NCBI GenBank assembly: GCA_027450045.1
Contig: DAIDKM010000020.1
Location: forward strand, 1-46,650
Length of the DNA: 46,650 nucleotides
From: Paludibacter sp.
GTDB lineage: Bacteria > Bacteroidota > Bacteroidia > Bacteroidales > Paludibacteraceae
Reading direction: 5' to 3'
A program made the position numbers and the translations under genes. The notes under the pieces are model-generated. The model was not told the DNA's origin. It saw only the letters and a program-made list of their open reading frames with translations, and did no database searches. Below, in pieces: positions 1-7,303 of this stretch. The stretch's first letter is position 1. The number at the start of each line of letters is the position of its first letter.

Positions 1-53
1 ACTTGATAAAAATATAATCTCAAATTGACTTCGGCCAACGTGTAAGGATTCAT
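1..53 (-). CDS. Possible partial ORF running off the window start
   Basis: An ATG at 51-53 on the minus strand opens a frame with no stop before the window edge; it begins MNPYTLAEVNLRLYFYQ. It lies 58 bp after the DUF488 gene on the same strand, so it could be the next gene of that operon. Only 17 codons are visible and no family can be recognised, so a chance open frame is equally possible. Confidence 0.25.
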   Translation of the reverse strand, partial: MNPYTLAEVNLRLYFYQ

Positions 54-111
54 TTTGAGTTTTGCACAATCAATGTTCCTTCTAAAGCCAAATTGTTCAA
101 TTCGGTTCTTT

Positions 112-486
112 CTATCCGAGTCTTTCAATATATCCTGTTAGGGATGATCTATGACTCAGAAACTCCTTGAGAACAACAGCTTCATTATGCTCTTCATCTT
201 TTGATGCAAAAAGCAAAGTTACTGATCCCGTTTCTAATTGCTCTTTTAGAATCGAAGTTTGCTTTTCGTTGTTTTTTAGCTCGTGAATATATCGCTCCCT
301 GAACTCATTCCATTTTGCAGGTTCATGCCCAAACCATTTTCGGAGTTCAGTACTTGGGGCAATATCTTTCAACCATAAATCAACGCTTGCATTTTCTTTT
401 GTCAAGCCTCGTGGCCATAATCGATCTACGAGGATACGTGTACCATCTTCTTTCTCGGCCTTTTCATATACCCGTTTTATTTTCAT
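112..486 (-). CDS. DUF488 family protein (YeaO-like)
   Basis: This 124-residue protein has the hallmarks of the small DUF488/YeaO family: an N-terminal KIKRVYE segment, the family signature VDRLWPRGLTK near residues 20-31, a WFGH-P-KW-EF segment around residues 51-62, and a strand-rich LLFASKD segment near residues 91-97. The biochemical role of the family is not established; it is small, soluble and presumably cytosolic. The ATG at 484-486 is the only sensible start. It is the third gene of a minus-strand group after the cupin and ferredoxin genes, 33 bp behind the ferredoxin stop, so the three are probably co-transcribed. The family call is firm, the function unknown. Confidence 0.85.
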   Translation of the reverse strand: MKIKRVYEKAEKEDGTRILVDRLWPRGLTKENASVDLWLKDIAPSTELRKWFGHEPAKWNEFRERYIHELKNNEKQTSILKEQLETGSVTLLFASKDEEHNEAVVLKEFLSHRSSLTGYIERLG

Positions 487-519
487 TGCCTATTTCCAGA
501 TTAGTGAATGCATTCACTT

Positions 520-711
520 TCATTCCGAGAATTTTATAACGGCTACCGGACAACTTTCTGCAGCTTCACGTATTTTTGTATCATATTCTGCATAGTTAAC
601 GCCATCTATTACAGTCGAGATGTCTTTGATTAAAAAAACATCCGCACAAATATCCTCGCACACGCCGCAGGATGTACAACCTTCTTCTATCCAAACTTTT
701 GCTATTGCCAT
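520..711 (-). CDS. Small ferredoxin, single [4Fe-4S] cluster type
   Basis: The 63-residue product starts MAIAKVWIEEGCTSCGVCEDIC. The cysteines CxxCxxxxxC near residues 12-22, with a fourth Cys in the distal ESCPVAVI segment, match a single-cluster [4Fe-4S] ferredoxin of the type that carries a degenerate second half. It would act as a cytosolic one-electron carrier; the partner enzyme is not visible. A longer frame reaches 759 but begins with TTG and adds 16 unlikely residues, so the ATG at 709-711 is preferred. It lies between the cupin and DUF488 genes in one probable operon. Confidence 0.85.
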   Translation of the reverse strand: MAIAKVWIEEGCTSCGVCEDICADVFLIKDISTVIDGVNYAEYDTKIREAAESCPVAVIKFSE

Positions 712-792
712 GATTTTTGCATTTAATTGGTTATTAATTCTTGTTTGATCTAAGAACAATTTTGTTTTGTTTGTCAGACTGAATTGCTGTAG

Positions 793-1122
793 TTATGCGT
801 GTGGTGGTGATTTTGGCGCTTTCACTACCAGAATCCGAGCCTGACTTTGTGAGTTGTTTGATAAACAATGCACTATTCCCTTTGGGCTTTCCACTAAGCA
901 GTCTTTTCCTACCTGTATTGTTTCATCGCCAACCTGAACATCCGGAGTGCCTTCGAGTATGTAAAAAAACACATCCACCGGAGTAATGTGTGGTTTTAAT
1001 GATTCACCGGGTTGCAATGTCATATGCATAACCTGCGCATTGTCATAATCATAAAGTCGACGGACAGCCACTTCATGAGGTGAGGCAATATTGGGAGTGT
1101 TGTTTACTTCGATAATTTTCAT
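793..1122 (-). CDS. Cupin-domain protein
   Basis: This 109-residue single-domain cupin shows the two conserved motifs: the PGESLKPHITPVDVFFYILEG segment around residues 38-58 (motif 1, with only part of the usual metal-ligand histidines) and the ESPKGIVHCLSN segment near residues 78-89 (motif 2). Small cupins of this kind bind a metal or small ligand and can be enzymes or sensors; the substrate cannot be read from sequence. A weak promoter -7 element TAAATTTG lies at 1217-1224 on the minus strand, and a stronger promoter at 1429-1459 could also feed the gene through a leader of about 300 nt. It heads the cupin-ferredoxin-DUF488 group. Confidence 0.8.
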   Translation of the reverse strand: MKIIEVNNTPNIASPHEVAVRRLYDYDNAQVMHMTLQPGESLKPHITPVDVFFYILEGTPDVQVGDETIQVGKDCLVESPKGIVHCLSNNSQSQARILVVKAPKSPPHA

Positions 1123-1428
1123 TTTTCTGAATTTTTAAATTAATAATTAATAACAGATGGATGTCTATTTGCCAAGTTTCACAAGGATGTAGACGAGAGA
1201 TGCAGAATTGATGTTACAAATTTAGAGTTCTCTTTTTGAACTGATTAAGCTGAACGTAAAGTTCCCGGGTTTAAAAACGAACTATCTTTCTTGATCGTAT
1301 CAAAAGAGATTTCCTCTTTAATTTCTTTTCTAAGTGGCTGTGCCGCCAAAGAAGGTAATATTTACTTATTAGTTGTAATCTCTAACATGGAGAACGTTCA
1401 ACCGAAAGCATACTATTGATATTCATCG
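1123..1428. other. Leader or intergenic stretch without a convincing gene
   Basis: This stretch lies between the cupin start and the promoter at 1429-1459. The minus strand contains a roughly 35-codon open stretch near 1240-1360 (reading LAAQPLRKEIKEEISFDTIK) with no ATG start and a stop shortly upstream. It looks faintly protein-like and might be a gene remnant. A second -7-like box sits at 1217-1224. Confidence 0.3.
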
Positions 1429-1459
1429 CAAAGGTAAGCGTCCTTTTGTTAATTTGCAA
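1429..1459 (-). promoter_or_regulatory. Promoter, Bacteroidota type
   Basis: Read on the minus strand this is TTG, 20 bp, TACCTTTG, which fits the Bacteroidota housekeeping-sigma consensus. Transcription would start near 1422 and run towards the cupin gene. It lies just downstream of the paired dyads at 1476-1559. Confidence 0.55.
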
Positions 1460-1475
1460 ATATCATCCACAATAT

Positions 1476-1559
1476 AGTGAGGCCGTCACTTATCTTTATT
1501 GATAAGTTTCTGTTTGTTGCACAGACATTCTTTTGCTTAAATTTAGTGACGGCCTCACT
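1476..1559. repeat. Paired 15-bp dyads, possible operator pair
   Basis: AGTGAGGCCGTCACT at 1476-1490 has an exact inverted copy, AGTGACGGCCTCACT, at 1545-1559. Each copy is itself a dyad with 5-bp half-sites AGTGA/TCACT. The centres are 69 bp apart. Relative to the start site predicted near 1422 they lie at about -61 and -130. Neither arm is followed by a T run, so a terminator is unlikely. A smaller hairpin (ACTTATC, loop, GATAAGT) overlaps the edge of the first copy at 1488-1507. Confidence 0.6.
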
Positions 1560-1638
1560 TGGTGCACACAGTAGTTAGTCATTCAAAAACAAAAGCCTAA
1601 CGCCGGAATTTGCAAACACATTTCAGGGCAACAAATCC

Positions 1639-2754
1639 TTAATTGCTTTTGCGGTAGCTGATCACCGCCCAAAGATTGAAGAAGGCAGCAAATCCGACCA
1701 AGGCAAGAAACTGAGGAATTAAATCGACAAAGCCGCTTCCTTTCATATAGACCGAACGCATCACCTGAATGAAATATTTCAGCGGATTGAATGCGGCGAC
1801 CCATTGTGCCCATCCAGGCATACTATTCACGGGCGTAAAAAGACCGCTCAACAAGATAAGCACGATCATAAAGAAAAAGATAACGAACAGGGCTTGTTGC
1901 ATCGTGTCGGAGTAGTTGGAGATGACAAGACCCATTCCCGACACAGCCAAAATATAGATGCCGGCAAAAGCATACATGGTGCTTAAATGTCCCGCCGGTA
2001 CAAAACCATATACGATCCAAGCCACCAGAAAGCTGACTGAAATAACAAAGAACCCGATGAGCCAATATGACAAAAGTTTGGAAAAGATAAAGGTGAACTT
2101 GGGTACAGGTGTTACATTGATTTGCTCCATTGTGCCTGCTTCCTTTTCGCTTACAATGTTTAACGCCGGCAAAAAGCCTGTCATAATGGTCAACACCAAT
2201 ACCATCATGGCCGGAATCATGAAGAGTTTGTAATTAAGGAAAGGATTGAACCGATTCTGTGAGACCACTTCAATAGTAGGCACTGAAGGCGGTTCTTTTC
2301 CTGTTTGCTGCCATTCGTGACGTATCTGTGACGAAAAATCAGTTACAATGTCGGCCATATATTCGCTTGACAAGCCTCCAACCGTACCATTCACAGCGTT
2401 GGATGCAATCAGTACATTGGCTGATTGCCGGTTGATTAAATCGCGTTCGAAATGGGGTGGAATCTCCAAAATAACGTTGGCCCGTTTTGATTCTATCTGT
2501 TGCATAGCTTGCTGATAGGTGGGTTCAAAAGCAGTCAATTTGAAATAACCTGATGAAACCGCCTTTTCGGTCAATTGTTGCGAATAGGTGGTGTGGTCGT
2601 TATCCACAACGCATAAGTTGATGTTCCGAATTTCATAGGTTGCTGCCCATGGGAAAATCAAAAGCACAACTAAAGGGTAAAACATAATGAGTCGTGGCAA
2701 AAAAGGATTTCGGGAAATTTGCTTAAACTCTTTTTCGATCAAATATTTTATCAT
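1639..2754 (-). CDS. ABC-2 type transporter permease (YbhS/YbhR-like)
   Basis: This 371-residue inner-membrane permease has one N-terminal membrane segment near residues 21-40, a large extracytoplasmic region to about residue 175, and five C-terminal hydrophobic segments, as in the YbhS/YbhR/YhhJ family. The coupling-helix region includes EKEAGTMEQINVTPV near residues 203-217, which closely matches the family. It would pair with the permease encoded just upstream (21 bp gap) and be powered by the two ATPases of the operon, exporting drugs or other hydrophobic cations through the HlyD and TolC partners. It is the last gene of the efflux operon. Family assignment is strong; the substrate is inferred only. 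Confidence 0.92.
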   Translation of the reverse strand: MIKYLIEKEFKQISRNPFLPRLIMFYPLVVLLIFPWAATYEIRNINLCVVDNDHTTYSQQLTEKAVSSGYFKLTAFEPTYQQAMQQIESKRANVILEIPPHFERDLINRQSANVLIASNAVNGTVGGLSSEYMADIVTDFSSQIRHEWQQTGKEPPSVPTIEVVSQNRFNPFLNYKLFMIPAMMVLVLTIMTGFLPALNIVSEKEAGTMEQINVTPVPKFTFIFSKLLSYWLIGFFVISVSFLVAWIVYGFVPAGHLSTMYAFAGIYILAVSGMGLVISNYSDTMQQALFVIFFFMIVLILLSGLFTPVNSMPGWAQWVAAFNPLKYFIQVMRSVYMKGSGFVDLIPQFLALVGFAAFFNLWAVISYRKSN

Positions 2755-2775
2755 AGCAAGGGTGGTTGAAACGCG

Positions 2776-3882
2776 TTAATCTAATCGCACGTTGAATTTT
2801 TTCAAACTGATGGCTGTAAAGACCAGGGTCATAAGCGACAGGATGCCTATCTCTTTGAGAATGTTCATAATGCCCAATCCTTCTATCATCAAAGCTTTCA
2901 CCGCTTCAATATACCATTTGGCTGGAATGATATCCGATAACCGTTGCATCCACATCGGCATGTTTTCAATGGGGAAGATCATGCCCGAAAGCAAAATGAC
3001 AGGAAGCAAAAACACCATTCCCGAAACGAGCATCGCGGCCAATTGTGTATGGGTGAGTGTGGAAACCAAAAGACCAAGTGACAGCGAAACAATGATAAAT
3101 AGTAAGGAAATCAATATCAATCCGGTTAAACTTCCGGCAACGGGTACTCCCAGCACATAAACGGATAGCAGCAAGACAGTGGCTAAATTGAAGCACGAAA
3201 TAACAAAATAGGGAACCATTTTGGCAAGAATGATCATGATAGGTTTAATGGGCGAGACTAACAATATCTCCATGGTTCCGGTCTCTTTTTCGCGTACGAT
3301 GGCAATGGAAGTCATCATGGCACAAATGAGCATCAGAATCATCCCCAGAACACCCGGGACAAAATTATAGGCTCCTTTCATTTCGGGATTGAACAACAAC
3401 TTGATGTTTGGTGTGATTTGATACGGCGCTTTGTTTTGTCCCATCAAGGTTTGTTGATAATCGGAGATGATTCGGTTGACATAGTAGGTAATGGTCGTAG
3501 CGGTATTTGGATCTGTAGCGTCGGCAATAACCTGAATCTGAGCTTTACCGGTGTGCAGCAAAGTTTCGTAGAAATGATCTTCAAACACGACTACCATCGA
3601 GGCTTCTCCTTTTTGGAATACACGTTGTATGTCGTTGCTATTATGAATGTATTCCACCACATTGAAATATTTGTTGGCGTTGATTTCGTCAATGATATGA
3701 CGCGTTGCCACATCGTGTGAGGTATCGAGAATGGCGACTTTGCTGTCTTTTACTTCCGTTGTAATGGCAAAACCAAAGAGGATGATTTCGACAATAGGCA
3801 TTCCGATCAGGATCAGCATGGTGCGATGATCGCGAAAGATATGATGGAACTCTTTTTTGACAAAAGTGAGAAATTGTTTCAT
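2776..3882 (-). CDS. ABC-2 type transporter permease (YbhR/YbhS-like)
   Basis: This 368-residue permease is paralogous to the product of the next gene. It has an N-terminal membrane helix (residues about 22-42), a long periplasmic domain, and five C-terminal helices. It carries the family motif REKETGTMEILLVSPI near residues 196-211. It forms the second half of the heterodimeric membrane channel. Its ATG at 3880-3882 lies 2 bp beyond the stop of the ATPase gene, indicating tight coupling. The cytoplasmic start KKEFHHIFRDHRTM is typical of the family. The substrate is unknown. Confidence 0.92.
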   Translation of the reverse strand: MKQFLTFVKKEFHHIFRDHRTMLILIGMPIVEIILFGFAITTEVKDSKVAILDTSHDVATRHIIDEINANKYFNVVEYIHNSNDIQRVFQKGEASMVVVFEDHFYETLLHTGKAQIQVIADATDPNTATTITYYVNRIISDYQQTLMGQNKAPYQITPNIKLLFNPEMKGAYNFVPGVLGMILMLICAMMTSIAIVREKETGTMEILLVSPIKPIMIILAKMVPYFVISCFNLATVLLLSVYVLGVPVAGSLTGLILISLLFIIVSLSLGLLVSTLTHTQLAAMLVSGMVFLLPVILLSGMIFPIENMPMWMQRLSDIIPAKWYIEAVKALMIEGLGIMNILKEIGILSLMTLVFTAISLKKFNVRLD

Positions 3883-3884
3883 TT

Positions 3885-4661
3885 TTAGTCTGCTTTGCGG
3901 GTTGCTTTTCGTGCTAATTGTTGAAAAACCTCATCCATGTTGTGTGCTTCAAACTCTGTTTTCAAATTATGTGGGGAATCGAGCGCTTCTATTCTGCCGT
4001 CAACCATGATGGAAACGCGGTTACAGTATTCGGCTTCGTCCATGTAGTGGGTTGTTACAAATACCGTGATGCCTTTTGCTGCGGCTTCGTAAATCAGTTC
4101 CCAGAATTGCCGCCGCGTGGCAGGATCAACGCCTCCGGTCGGTTCGTCGAGAAATACCACTTCCGGTGTATGAAAGATGGCAACGGAAAAGGCAAGCTTT
4201 TGTTTCATGCCCAAAGGCAAAGACTTTACTAACACATTGCGCTCTTTTTCAAAATGAAGTTGTTCCAGCAATAATGCCGTTTTCTCTTTAATATCCTTGT
4301 CATTCATGCCATAAATGCCGGCAAATAGGCGAATGTTTTCCCATACTTTCAAATCGTTGTAAAGTGAAAACTTCTGACTCATATAGCCGATGCTTTTCTT
4401 CACTTGTTCCGATTGATGCTCAATGTCAAATCCTGCTACTTTGCCTTTTCCTTCCGTAGGTTTACTGAGTCCGCACAACATACGCATGGCGGTAGTTTTT
4501 CCGGCACCGTTAGCTCCCAGAAATCCAAATATTTCACCTTTCTCTACATCGAACGAAATATGATCGACGGCAGTAAAATGACCGAATCGTTTGACTAACT
4601 TATTTACTTCAATCACTTTCTCCGGCTGCGTGATGATTTCGCTATGTTGTAAATTCTCCAT
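3885..4661 (-). CDS. ABC transporter ATPase, second subunit of split YbhF type
   Basis: This 258-residue nucleotide-binding protein has Walker A GANGAGKTT (residues 49-57), Walker B VVFLDEPTGG (about 168-177) and an intact H-loop His in THYMDEAE (His205). The C-loop is LPLGM (148-152) instead of LSGGQ, as in the second half of E. coli YbhF. It would hydrolyse ATP to drive the two permeases. A longer frame to 4688 starts with TTG, so the ATG at 4659-4661 is preferred. With the neighbouring ATPase it probably forms a heterodimer with one degenerate site. Confidence 0.92.
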   Translation of the reverse strand: MENLQHSEIITQPEKVIEVNKLVKRFGHFTAVDHISFDVEKGEIFGFLGANGAGKTTAMRMLCGLSKPTEGKGKVAGFDIEHQSEQVKKSIGYMSQKFSLYNDLKVWENIRLFAGIYGMNDKDIKEKTALLLEQLHFEKERNVLVKSLPLGMKQKLAFSVAIFHTPEVVFLDEPTGGVDPATRRQFWELIYEAAAKGITVFVTTHYMDEAEYCNRVSIMVDGRIEALDSPHNLKTEFEAHNMDEVFQQLARKATRKAD

Positions 4662-4775
4662 TTCAAGTATGTATCTAATAGATGACAACCAATATTGAGT
4701 TGAGCAGAGTTAACTTCCTTCACTTCTTATCTTCTTTACTTCCTGTCTTCTTGTAACTTCGCTGTTTTTGGGAGA

Positions 4776-5774
4776 TTATTGTTTGGTTAGTTCCATGAAA
4801 CAATCCTCTACGTTCGGCTCGATGGGGAAGATAGTCACATCCTGATGCCCTTTTCCCGATAGCCATGTGGTCAGTGCTGTTGTGGTCAGTGCATTATTAT
4901 TCAGCATGACATGAAGGGTGTCTCCAAACGAAAAACAACTCTCTACGGAAGGATGCAAACGTAGGTCGGTCAGAAGCTTGTGCATGTTGTTGCCGCGAAC
5001 ACCCCATAAAATATTGTCAAATTGCGACACGATATTCTGCGGGGTATCGACTTTGAGAATTTGTCCGTTTGTGATCAGGGCAATACGGTCGCAAAGCGAG
5101 GCTTCGTCCATATAAGGAGTTGAAACGAGGATGGTAATGCCTTGCTCTTTCAGGTTGCGAAGCATTCCCCAAAATTCCTTTCGGGAAACAGGGTCAACCC
5201 CCGTGGTAGGTTCATCAAGAAAGAGTACCGTAGGTTTATGAATCAACGCACAACTCAATGCCAGCTTTTGTTTCATTCCACCCGAGAGAGCGCCGGCACG
5301 ACGTGTTTTGAAAGGTTCGATTTGTTGATAAATGTCTTTGATCAGGTCGTAATTCTCTTCAATCGTGGTGCCGAACACATTGGCAAAAAAGGTAAGATTT
5401 TCTTCTACCGTCAAATCCTGATAAAGCGAAAACCTTCCGGGCATATATCCCACGCTGCTCCGAATCTTTTTATAGTCTTTCACTACATCGAAACCTCCTA
5501 CAGTGGACGTTCCTTTGTCTGCAAGAATCAAGGTGGTAAGAATACGGAAAAGCGTCGTTTTCCCTGCTCCATCAGGGCCAATAAGTCCGTACAATTCTCC
5601 TGCTTCTACGTCAATGCTTACTTCCTTCAAGGCTTGCACGCTACCATACGCCTTGCTGATGCTTTTACAATTGACAGTAGGCAGTTGCAATTGACAATTG
5701 ACAGATGATAATTGATAATTGACAATTGACAGTTGACAATTAGAATCGGCTTTCAATTCATTATTTTGTGACAT
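4776..5774 (-). CDS. ABC transporter ATPase, first subunit, with repeat-derived N-terminus
   Basis: The 332-residue protein has Walker A GPDGAGKTT (66-74), canonical signature LSGGM (163-167) and Walker B LFLDEPTTG (184-192). The H-loop reads STPYMDEA, with Pro in place of His, as expected for the first half of a split YbhF-type pair. The ABC fold begins only around residue 33. The preceding residues (NCQLSIVNYQLSSVNCQLQ) are the translation of a 7-bp DNA repeat at 5670-5738. No ATG exists closer to the domain, so the start at 5772-5774 is kept. It lies 33 bp behind the four-helix-bundle gene in the efflux operon. Confidence 0.9.
   Translation of the reverse strand: MSQNNELKADSNCQLSIVNYQLSSVNCQLQLPTVNCKSISKAYGSVQALKEVSIDVEAGELYGLIGPDGAGKTTLFRILTTLILADKGTSTVGGFDVVKDYKKIRSSVGYMPGRFSLYQDLTVEENLTFFANVFGTTIEENYDLIKDIYQQIEPFKTRRAGALSGGMKQKLALSCALIHKPTVLFLDEPTTGVDPVSRKEFWGMLRNLKEQGITILVSTPYMDEASLCDRIALITNGQILKVDTPQNIVSQFDNILWGVRGNNMHKLLTDLRLHPSVESCFSFGDTLHVMLNNNALTTTALTTWLSGKGHQDVTIFPIEPNVEDCFMELTKQ
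5670..5738. repeat. Heptamer repeat array, ATTGACA units, inside a coding region
   Basis: About ten consecutive 7-bp units of the ATTGACA type (variants GTTGACA, ATTGATA, GATGATA, GTAGGCA, one unit 6 bp) lie head to tail on the plus strand. They fall inside the 5-prime end of the ATPase gene and encode its unusual N-terminus. The same heptamer in the opposite orientation (TTGTCAA) forms the direct repeats at 6242-6357 on the other side of the four-helix-bundle gene. Confidence 0.85.
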
Positions 5775-5807
5775 ATTTCACTTTCAAATTTTTACTACTT
5801 AATTTCA

Positions 5808-6167
5808 CTATTTTCCGTGTATTTCTTTTGTCGTTTTTACAATGCTGATTAGTAAACGGATTATTTCTCTACAATCTTCGACGATGGATGTGAATGATTT
5901 TGAATCAATGTATTCACTGTCTTTTAGCAACATCAGCCAATACTCGGTTTCATTGGCTTCTTTCAATGCGATATTCATTTTGTTGATAAAATCTGCTTTT
6001 GACTGAGCATGTTCGGCTTCTTTTACCAAAGCTCCGATTGCCGTCCCACTTCGCAGCATTTGTTTTGATAAAACAAATTCACGCTGTTCCAAACTAAGAA
6101 ACTTGTACGCTTTTATGATTCTCAAGGCAAAAGCATACGCTTTGTCCATCACAATGTTTTCTTTCAT
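5808..6167 (-). CDS. Four-helix-bundle protein (S23 / 23S rRNA intervening-sequence family)
   Basis: This 119-residue protein matches the S23 family often encoded in intervening sequences of rRNA genes: an N-terminal A-F-A-RIIKAYKFL helix, the conserved RSGTAIGALVKEAEHAQSKADFINKMNIALKEANETEYWLMLL core (about 40-81), and a C-terminal helix ending in IRLLISIVKTT. It is predicted to be all-helical and oligomeric with a basic face. Its cellular role is not well established. Here it sits inside an efflux operon, on the operon strand, flanked by heptamer repeat arrays, which suggests insertion. The ATG at 6167 is used; the internal ATG at 6149 is an alternative. Confidence 0.88.
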   Translation of the reverse strand: MKENIVMDKAYAFALRIIKAYKFLSLEQREFVLSKQMLRSGTAIGALVKEAEHAQSKADFINKMNIALKEANETEYWLMLLKDSEYIDSKSFTSIVEDCREIIRLLISIVKTTKEIHGK

Positions 6168-6241
6168 CTGGGAATAATTGTTTTTTAATTATCTTCATAA
6201 TCCTGCTTTTTGTTTACTTCTTCTGTAAACCTATGGCAGGA

Positions 6242-6357
6242 CAGATTTCATTGTCAATTGTCAACTGTCCATTGTCAATTCGTCGTTGTATCGTCTGTAT
6301 CGTCCTGAAATTAATTTTCAGATTTCATTGTCAATTGTCAACTGTCCATTGTCAATT
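6242..6357. repeat. Two exact 39-bp direct repeats built of TTGTCAA heptamers
   Basis: Positions 6242-6280 and 6319-6357 are identical over 39 bp and lie 77 bp apart. Their core is TTGTCAA/CTGTCCA heptamers, opposite in orientation to the array at 5670-5738. The second copy overlaps the end of the HlyD-type gene: its TCA at 6352-6354 supplies that gene's TGA stop. Confidence 0.9.
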
Positions 6358-7269
6358 GAATTGGACTTCCCCATACATTCCGATCTTCAAATAACCGTCG
6401 TTTTTTACATCAATCTTCACGGCATACACCAAGTTGGCCCGTTCATCGCGTGTTTGAATGGTTTTTGGCGTAAACTCGGCTTTGTTTGAGATCCATGTCA
6501 CAACACCGGTATATTCTTTCATCCCTTTTCCCCAGTCGGCATATACTTTAACCGATTGACGCAGTTTTACTTTGGTCAATTGATCGGATGTGATGTAAGC
6601 GCGTAATGTAATGGTGTCGATGTTAGCAATCATGTACAATGGTTTCCCGAATGAGGTTATTTCATACGGTTCTGCATATTTGGTCAATACGGTACCGTTG
6701 ATGGGATTGATGATTTTGCACTTGTGCAACTGGTCGTTAAGTTGATCAATTTGATAGATCATGGCGGTTGCATTTTCGTCAATGCTGCTATTGGCATGTT
6801 CTAAATTGGAAAGCTGTGCGGCAAGTTGTTTGCGAAGTACTTGCAACAGTGAATTCTGATCGTCCACTTGTTTTTGAGTTGATGCATTGGCTTTCAACAA
6901 GTTTTCATAGCGATTCTTGTCCACTTCGGCAGTGGCGATTTGCTGTTCCGTGGCTGCAATCTGTTTCTGAATGTCAGATCTGCTGCTTTGAATGGCTTTT
7001 AAATTAGCCTGCAACTGCATCTTTTTGTAGTAAAGTTGAAGGCTGTCCACATAGCCCACTTGTTGATTAGCAAAAAGCGTTTTCCCTTCATCAATGTTGA
7101 ATGCTAATAATTTTCCGGATGCTTCGGAAGAAACAATCACTTCGGTAGCTTCAAAAGTTCCTGAAGCATCGTACACATCTTTTGAGCTACAAGATGAAAA
7201 GAAGATCACCATGAGAAGAGAAGCCCAAATGGCTGGATTTTGGAATAATGAAATAAGTTTTGTCTTCAT
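6352..7269 (-). CDS. HlyD/YbhG-type membrane fusion lipoprotein
   Basis: This 305-residue periplasmic adaptor has an N-terminal signal with a lipobox (FSSC, Cys27), so it is probably anchored by lipid. Then come a biotinyl-lipoyl-like half (EVIVSSEASGKLLAF), a long coiled coil with Gln/Ala/Lys-rich heptads at about residues 80-165, the second lipoyl half (INPINGTVLTKYAEP) and a beta-barrel domain (LRQSVKVYADWGKG). It would bridge the ABC-2 permease to the TolC channel encoded upstream. The last codons and the stop overlap a heptamer repeat, so the native C-terminus may have been altered. It follows the TolC gene by 34 bp. Confidence 0.92.
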   Translation of the reverse strand: MKTKLISLFQNPAIWASLLMVIFFSSCSSKDVYDASGTFEATEVIVSSEASGKLLAFNIDEGKTLFANQQVGYVDSLQLYYKKMQLQANLKAIQSSRSDIQKQIAATEQQIATAEVDKNRYENLLKANASTQKQVDDQNSLLQVLRKQLAAQLSNLEHANSSIDENATAMIYQIDQLNDQLHKCKIINPINGTVLTKYAEPYEITSFGKPLYMIANIDTITLRAYITSDQLTKVKLRQSVKVYADWGKGMKEYTGVVTWISNKAEFTPKTIQTRDERANLVYAVKIDVKNDGYLKIGMYGEVQFN

Positions 7270-7303
7270 ATTTGCGGATATTACATCGTTTTGTACAAGT
7301 GAG

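Noticed and set aside
1240-1360. About 35 codons of protein-like minus-strand sequence
   Set aside because: No start codon, a stop just upstream and no partner frame; recorded as possible remnant only.
1476-1559. Rho-independent terminator of the efflux operon
   Set aside because: Loop of 54 nt and no T run on either side; operator-like symmetry fits better.
5142-5708. 188-codon plus-strand frame across the first ATPase
   Set aside because: Antisense to strong ABC motifs; no features of its own.
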